Shown here one piece after another: positions 59,663-64,000 of a stretch of 64,000 nucleotides of DNA. The position numbers and the translations under genes are program-made. This DNA is from JAUWKC01 sp035529895 (GTDB taxonomy: Bacteria > Planctomycetota > Phycisphaerae > Sedimentisphaerales > Anaerobacaceae). Numbering within the stretch: position 1 is the stretch's first letter; every line of letters begins with the position of its first letter. The notes under the pieces were generated by a model. The model ran no database searches, was not told the origin of the DNA, and saw nothing but the letters and a program-made list of their open reading frames with translations. Location: positions 19,239 to 83,238 of the forward strand of contig DATKVV010000050.1 in NCBI GenBank assembly GCA_035529895.1, in the 5' to 3' direction.

Positions 59663-62600
59663 ATGGCTAAAACGGAAAATCCAGGGATTGAAGGCTTAAT
59701 CAAGTCCGGTTATTACCGTCGCGGCCTGTTTACCGCTCCTGACCAGATAGCCACTGTTGATCCTCCATTGCCGCATTCTCACACAGTTCGCAGGGCGTTT
59801 CGCGATTTGAAGCTCGATGCCGTACTATATGTTGAGCGTGCGCCCACTGCATATTTCAAGAGGGTTACATGTTTAGACGCTGAAAACATAAGACACTGGC
59901 AGACATACCTGTGGAACCAGCATGTCGTACCCTTGCTGGTTATTATCTCTGACACCCAGGTAAAGGTCTATTCCGGTCAGGCACTGCCGACTGAGAAAGC
60001 CGAAGATATTGACGGCAACGGGCGTCTCGTGGGTGTCTTTGCGAAAGTGGCTGACGTTCTCGAACTCGACCAAGTCCTCGCATCCATCGAGACTGGCGAG
60101 ATATTCCGCAAACCCGACAGTTTTAACAGAAAGCATGCCGTGGACCGCTGCCTCTTGGAGAATCTGACCGAGACGGCAAAAAATCTCATCAATTGCCCGA
60201 ACAACCCGGTTACGCCAGAGTTCGCGCATCTTTTCCTGATGCGCTTGTTGTTCACCTGCTATCTCATAGAACGCCAAATGATTAAGGGCAAACATTTTCC
60301 AGATGACACTGTTCTCGGGCGCATAGGTGGCAAATACAATCGCCTTGTCGATATCTTAAATGACTTGCCCCGACCACAGGCCAGGGATTCTCTGTTCCGG
60401 CTGTTTCACCACTTGAAGGAGTCCTTTAACGGCAGCCTTCTTGATACAGACCTCAATAAAGAGAAAAAAGAGGTAACTGACGACCATATGCGGATTATCG
60501 GCTCGTTTCTAAATGGGGATGACTTGAAGACCGGCCAATATACCCTCAGCTTCTGGGCCTATGATTTCAGCGTAATCCCGATTGAAACAATCAGCGCCAT
60601 TTACCAGGGATTCATCAGCGAACAGGGGCAACTCCAGCAAACGTCCGGCGCATATTATACCCCCCCTCACCTCGCAGAGTTGACCGTGGATATATTGCTT
60701 GAGAATTATAAACAACCTCTATACGAATCCAAAGTCCTTGACCCTGCCTGCGGTTCCGGAGTTTTTCTCGTCAGCCTCTTCAATCGCATGGCTAACCAAT
60801 GGATGGCCAGGCATGCTAATCACCAGCGAAAAACCACAGCTAAACAATTGCTCGATATCCTTCAAAACAAATTGTTTGGAGTTGATGTCAACAAGACTGC
60901 CTGTCATATTACCTGTTTTAGCTTATATCTGGCTGTACTCGAGCAATTGGACCCTTGGGACGTCGAGAACCTCAAAGAACAAGGCCTGAAGTTCCCGCCC
61001 CTATTATTACCAAAAGACGAACACCAGCCACATGACGAGCCAAGGACAATTCTCCACGGCAACTTCTTCGATCCCGACCTCCAACTTCATTCCTCAGACT
61101 TCGACTGTGTGATTGGCAACCCACCGTGGGTAAGCAGGGGCAAATGCAACGATAAGTTCTTCCTCGAATGGCAAAAATTCGACAAAGATATCAGAGGTCC
61201 GCAGAAACAGATCGCTCATGGCTTTATGTGGAAAGCGCCGCAACGCCTCAGTGATTCAGGCAAAGCCTGCCTTCTGCTTCCGACGGCTGTATTGTTCAAC
61301 AAAACCGATAAATTTCAGGCCAAATGGTTCCGCCATGTTACTGTAGAAAGAGTCATCAACTTCTCGGACTTGCGTTTTGTCTTATTTGCCGATGCAGTCC
61401 ACCCCGGCGTTGCTATTCGATTCAATAAGACAAAACCGGATGTTACTAAGAGCAAGATCAGATACGAAAGTCCCAAGGTTGATATTCGCAGCCAGCGCGG
61501 CGGCCCTGTATACATTTACCATGACGACGTCAAGACAATCCGCCTTTCAGAATTGTTGGCAAACGCTCAAAAAAAACAGGGATCACACGTCTGGAAAACT
61601 GAATTCTGGGGCACATGGCGCGATCTGAAGCTATTCCAACGATTGTCTGATATGTCCCGCCTTATTGAGATCACAGGTACGCCCAACAGACCGAAAAGAT
61701 TCATTAAGGGGCAAGGATTTAAGCCCTATCTACCCGAATACTATGAAATAGTTGAGGGCAGGTCGCAACCAAGAATAAAACAGTATGGTGAACCAAAAGC
61801 AATCTGGTGGACAGAAGACCATCTCTATGTTGATGCGGAAGAGAGGAATATCAATCTCATATTGACAAGCCAGGATTGCCCCAAGTTTGGGCAGTACAAA
61901 TTCAAAAAAAGATTTACGCAACTCTACCGCAGCCCGGATCAACGCCTCTTTGCTCCTCCGATGGTCCTCATTAACCACAGCGTTTCTCGAAAGGCATTCT
62001 GCGATTTTCCCGTGGTTTTTCGTCATGCAATCCAGTCTATTTGTGGCAGCCCCAAGGATACAAATCTATTGATGTTTCTGGCTGCCGTGTTAAATACGGA
62101 CCTTGCCGACTACTACTTCTTTCATATTTCAGCCAGTTTTGGCATTGAAAGAGACCAAGTCTTCTTGGAAGAAGTAGGGCTTTTGCCCTTTCCCCTTCCT
62201 GAAGCGACTTCCGATCCACGACATTCAGCCGAGATAATAAACCAGATAGCCCATCAGATGCGCCTTTTGAAGACAGCTATCGAAAAAGAACATATAGGGC
62301 GAGACGAAAAGCTAAGAACGGCCATGCAGAAGATCCGCCCTCTGGTCTACGAGTATTACGACATAGATGAATATGAACAAATATTAATACAGGATACAGT
62401 TGACTATATCATCCCCAGTATTACACCCCGAGCCAATCCAAATAAGAAAGTTAAAACTCTCACGCATGTTAATCCTGAGCAGCAGCAGACCTATACAGAA
62501 ACCCTTTGCAAAATGCTCAACATACATGCCAGAACAGGATGCAAAGTCCAAGCCCATGTAGTTAAAGCGGATTCACAGGCCGTTGTTGTTATCTCTCGTG

Positions 62601-62860
62601 CCAAGGATAAGCCGAAGCCGTTTTATGAGAAAGCAGCCCCCGAAGATATGCGGCGAGTCTTGAACCGCATTGATGAACTACTCCCGGCCGGTCGGGGGGG
62701 CTTTGTTTATTGCCGCAACCTAAAAATATTTGACAAAGACCATATCTATATCCTCAAGCCAATGACGCTTCGCAGTTGGATGCGCACTACTGCACTTAAT
62801 GATGCGGATGAGATTGCCTCAGCAGTCTTGCAGACGAGGGAGGGGCCTCAATGGCGATAG
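59663..62860 (+). CDS. Large class I SAM DNA adenine methyltransferase (Eco57I/type IIG-like)
   Basis: The 1065-residue protein has SAM motif I VLDPACGSGVFLV at 358-370 and the catalytic NPPW motif at 486-489 (FDCVIGNPPW), in the order of N6-adenine methyltransferases, with AYYTPPHLAELTV just ahead. The N-terminal 330 residues (LDAVLYVERAP, LLVIISDTQVKVYSGQ) form a separate domain; type IIG enzymes place a nuclease there, but I cannot see a PD-(D/E)XK triad in it. The C-terminal 400 residues contain a probable target-recognition domain. A PD-(D/E)XK-type gene overlaps its end by ten bases, which suggests that cutting is done by the partner. The pair is probably a restriction-modification or other DNA-defence unit. 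Confidence 0.88.
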   Translation: MAKTENPGIEGLIKSGYYRRGLFTAPDQIATVDPPLPHSHTVRRAFRDLKLDAVLYVERAPTAYFKRVTCLDAENIRHWQTYLWNQHVVPLLVIISDTQVKVYSGQALPTEKAEDIDGNGRLVGVFAKVADVLELDQVLASIETGEIFRKPDSFNRKHAVDRCLLENLTETAKNLINCPNNPVTPEFAHLFLMRLLFTCYLIERQMIKGKHFPDDTVLGRIGGKYNRLVDILNDLPRPQARDSLFRLFHHLKESFNGSLLDTDLNKEKKEVTDDHMRIIGSFLNGDDLKTGQYTLSFWAYDFSVIPIETISAIYQGFISEQGQLQQTSGAYYTPPHLAELTVDILLENYKQPLYESKVLDPACGSGVFLVSLFNRMANQWMARHANHQRKTTAKQLLDILQNKLFGVDVNKTACHITCFSLYLAVLEQLDPWDVENLKEQGLKFPPLLLPKDEHQPHDEPRTILHGNFFDPDLQLHSSDFDCVIGNPPWVSRGKCNDKFFLEWQKFDKDIRGPQKQIAHGFMWKAPQRLSDSGKACLLLPTAVLFNKTDKFQAKWFRHVTVERVINFSDLRFVLFADAVHPGVAIRFNKTKPDVTKSKIRYESPKVDIRSQRGGPVYIYHDDVKTIRLSELLANAQKKQGSHVWKTEFWGTWRDLKLFQRLSDMSRLIEITGTPNRPKRFIKGQGFKPYLPEYYEIVEGRSQPRIKQYGEPKAIWWTEDHLYVDAEERNINLILTSQDCPKFGQYKFKKRFTQLYRSPDQRLFAPPMVLINHSVSRKAFCDFPVVFRHAIQSICGSPKDTNLLMFLAAVLNTDLADYYFFHISASFGIERDQVFLEEVGLLPFPLPEATSDPRHSAEIINQIAHQMRLLKTAIEKEHIGRDEKLRTAMQKIRPLVYEYYDIDEYEQILIQDTVDYIIPSITPRANPNKKVKTLTHVNPEQQQTYTETLCKMLNIHARTGCKVQAHVVKADSQAVVVISRAKDKPKPFYEKAAPEDMRRVLNRIDELLPAGRGGFVYCRNLKIFDKDHIYILKPMTLRSWMRTTALNDADEIASAVLQTREGPQWR

Positions 62861-63495
62861 AAGGCAATCCTGGGTTTTGGCGTACACATGTCAAGGAACA
62901 GATGCCAATAATATTGGCTTTGATCGTCGAGTCGTGGAAAACTTTCGCGCTACCGACTGAATCAGCCATTGACGAGGACTCTATCAACCGAAAGTTCTGT
63001 CGTCATTTGAGAAATCATAAAGACCGTTCTATACATCTGTTCAAAATATGGTCCCAAGCAGAATGCCTTTCGCCAGAGGGTATATTGATTGGCAAACCGG
63101 ACTTGGTTTTTTCGCCTTTCAATAATGATGAAGATCAATATTTGGCCTGTGAATGCAAACTGTTGAACAAGAGGGATAAGAGAGGCAAATGGTCCTCACT
63201 GGCAGGCGAATATATCGAGGAAGGCGTCATGCGATATGTTAGCGGCCACTACTCCGGCGGCGAGAATGGCGGCATGCTGGGTTACGTTATGGACGGCGAT
63301 ACCGTCAAAGCTATTGCGTCTGTTAATGCTGCACTCGAAAAGCGAAAAGAAAAACTGTGCATTAACCATAAGCCCGAACTAAGAAAGTCATCAATTCGCC
63401 CTAACTGTCGACAAATCAAGGAGACAGAGCATCTAACGAAGAACGGCCGGTTCACCGTCCATCATATATTTCTTCCAGTAATGAGTGCTAATTAG
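62851..63495 (+). CDS. PD-(D/E)XK nuclease-type partner of the methyltransferase
   Basis: The 214-residue protein starts at ATG 62851, inside the methyltransferase end, with GGGAGGGG upstream. Residues 81-104 read GKPDLVFSPFNNDEDQYLAC then ECKLL, giving Asp84, Glu101 and Lys103 in the D-(E)xK spacing of PD-(D/E)XK nucleases. SGHYSGGENGGMLGYVMDGD follows, resembling the closing core of this fold. It is about the size of a small restriction endonuclease. The gene overlap shows it is translated with the methyltransferase. No specificity protein or helicase is present, so type I and BREX systems do not fit; a two-gene type II-like or novel system does. Confidence 0.7.
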   Translation: MAIEGNPGFWRTHVKEQMPIILALIVESWKTFALPTESAIDEDSINRKFCRHLRNHKDRSIHLFKIWSQAECLSPEGILIGKPDLVFSPFNNDEDQYLACECKLLNKRDKRGKWSSLAGEYIEEGVMRYVSGHYSGGENGGMLGYVMDGDTVKAIASVNAALEKRKEKLCINHKPELRKSSIRPNCRQIKETEHLTKNGRFTVHHIFLPVMSAN

Positions 63496-63736
63496 AATCA
63501 AATACTCCCCCAAAGAAAGTGAAGACACTACAGAAAAACTAAAGACAGTGGCCCATTTCTCCCATTTCTGCCCCCATTCTTACCACCAAATCGCCCATTT
63601 TGCAAGGCAAATCCCCCCAAGCCGCACCCCGCTCTCAATCCTTAATCCTTACCAATTCACCACTTATCCTCTCATCCACCCATTCACTCATTAACTGATC
63701 TACCACGAGCAACAAATCGCTAACAGAGAAATTTGC

Positions 63737-63765
63737 TTGACATCTAACTTTTACTGTTGTATAAT
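63737..63765 (+). promoter_or_regulatory. Perfect consensus sigma70-type promoter
   Basis: TTGACA (63737-63742), a 17-base spacer and TATAAT (63760-63765). Start near 63772. What it transcribes lies at or beyond the right edge. Confidence 0.7.
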
Positions 63766-63846
63766 ACCCACCAAACTAAAATGCTAAATACTCAATACTA
63801 AATGCTGAAAACTGCCCCCTGACCCCTGAAAACTGAGCATCTTGCA

Positions 63847-64000
63847 ATGGCCACCCAAGCCCAAAATTTATCCCGTGAGATGGCGCATGCCTATCTCACC
63901 GGGACCGCCCCTGTCTCACACAACCCGTCAACCCCGGCAAACCTCTGCCCCGCCAACCAACTTACCCATTCCCCCAACCAAATACGAGATACGCAATACG
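63847..64000 (+). other. Strong hairpin and frame open to the edge (ncRNA or truncated gene)
   Basis: Downstream of the promoter, 63872-63903 folds into a 13-pair stem (CCC with GGG, GTGAGAT with ATCTCAC, GGC with GCC; two single-base bulges) and a GCAT loop. Bases 63847-64000 also stay open as a frame starting MATQAQNLSREMAHAYLTG, then Pro/Asn/Thr-rich. The frame has no clear ribosome-binding site, so a structured RNA is as likely as a protein. The window ends before this can be decided. Confidence 0.3.

Larger units (their letters stand above)
63496..64000. other. Right-edge region with promoter, hairpin and open frame
   Basis: The stretch begins with C-rich non-coding sequence (63520-63700), then a consensus promoter (63737-63765), short direct repeats of CTAAATACT/AATACTAAATGCT type near 63780-63820, a strong hairpin at 63872-63903 and a frame from ATG 63847 that is open to the end. 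The C- and AATAC-rich filler is typical of intergenic DNA in this window. Confidence 0.5.

Noticed and set aside
59663..62860. BREX PglX methyltransferase
   Set aside because: None of the other BREX genes (brxA, brxB, brxC, pglZ, brxL) is adjacent, and the partner is a small PD-(D/E)XK-type protein.

Overview
The window looks like chromosomal DNA of a planctomycete, most likely an uncultured relative of the class Phycisphaerae (inference). Pointers are a Minf_1886-type small protein, secreted multi-domain proteins ending in dockerin-like Asp-rich modules, a PEP-CTERM protein, a ParA-CBM48 fusion, MEP-pathway and housekeeping operons broken up by long intergenic stretches, and remnants of planctomycete-style repeat proteins. 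No rRNA, tRNA or CRISPR array was found.

Layout. 0-4.2 kb is accessory: the end of a mobile element (DnaB-like helicase, small phage-type genes, excisionase-like protein, tyrosine integrase) carrying a promoter-driven structured RNA. It abuts a broken portal-like gene and a small membrane protein. 4.3-10.6 kb holds a dxs-nadK-TPR operon and a polyprenyl synthase, the start of isoprenoid synthesis. 10.8-16.3 kb holds a secreted metallophosphoesterase/beta-helix protein, a LemA/TPM pair and a nucleotidyltransferase. 16.5-23.7 kb runs on the plus strand: a zinc-ribbon secreted protein, a sigma54-driven small heat shock protein, a 2-oxoacid dehydrogenase E2, the ParA-CBM48 fusion, a PEP-CTERM protein and a small Cys protein. 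23.7-29.6 kb holds a decayed repeat protein and a giant subtilisin-family secreted protein.

30-35.3 kb has clpC under a consensus promoter, an RNase H-PurN fusion and its zinc-ribbon neighbour. 35.3-40.8 kb is a plus-strand run of small metabolic and resistance-type genes (M20 peptidase, cupin, acetyltransferases, PhzF, a ferredoxin-acetyltransferase fusion, LysE exporter). 41-50 kb is a minus-strand housekeeping operon: dnaE, a frameshifted small gene, tmk, holB, ricT, metG and the Minf_1886 gene. 50-51 kb contains a tiny repeat protein and a decayed copy of the 5' end of dnaE. 51.1-54.1 kb is a TPP-riboswitch-controlled thiF-thiS-thiG-thiH operon with a leader reading frame crossing the terminator. 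54.1-59 kb has rimO-pgsA, an orphan secretin-like lipoprotein, a hypothetical gene and trxA. 59.3-63.5 kb is a probable restriction-modification pair (large DNA methyltransferase overlapping a PD-(D/E)XK-type nuclease), preceded by an 88-bp direct repeat and two palindromes. The right edge holds a consensus promoter in front of a strong hairpin and an open reading frame that runs off the window.

The strongest candidates for something new are the ParA-CBM48 fusion, the RNase H-PurN fusion, the structured RNA before the integrase, the two-gene methyltransferase/nuclease unit and the thi leader arrangement. All calls come from reading the sequence; no database search was run.
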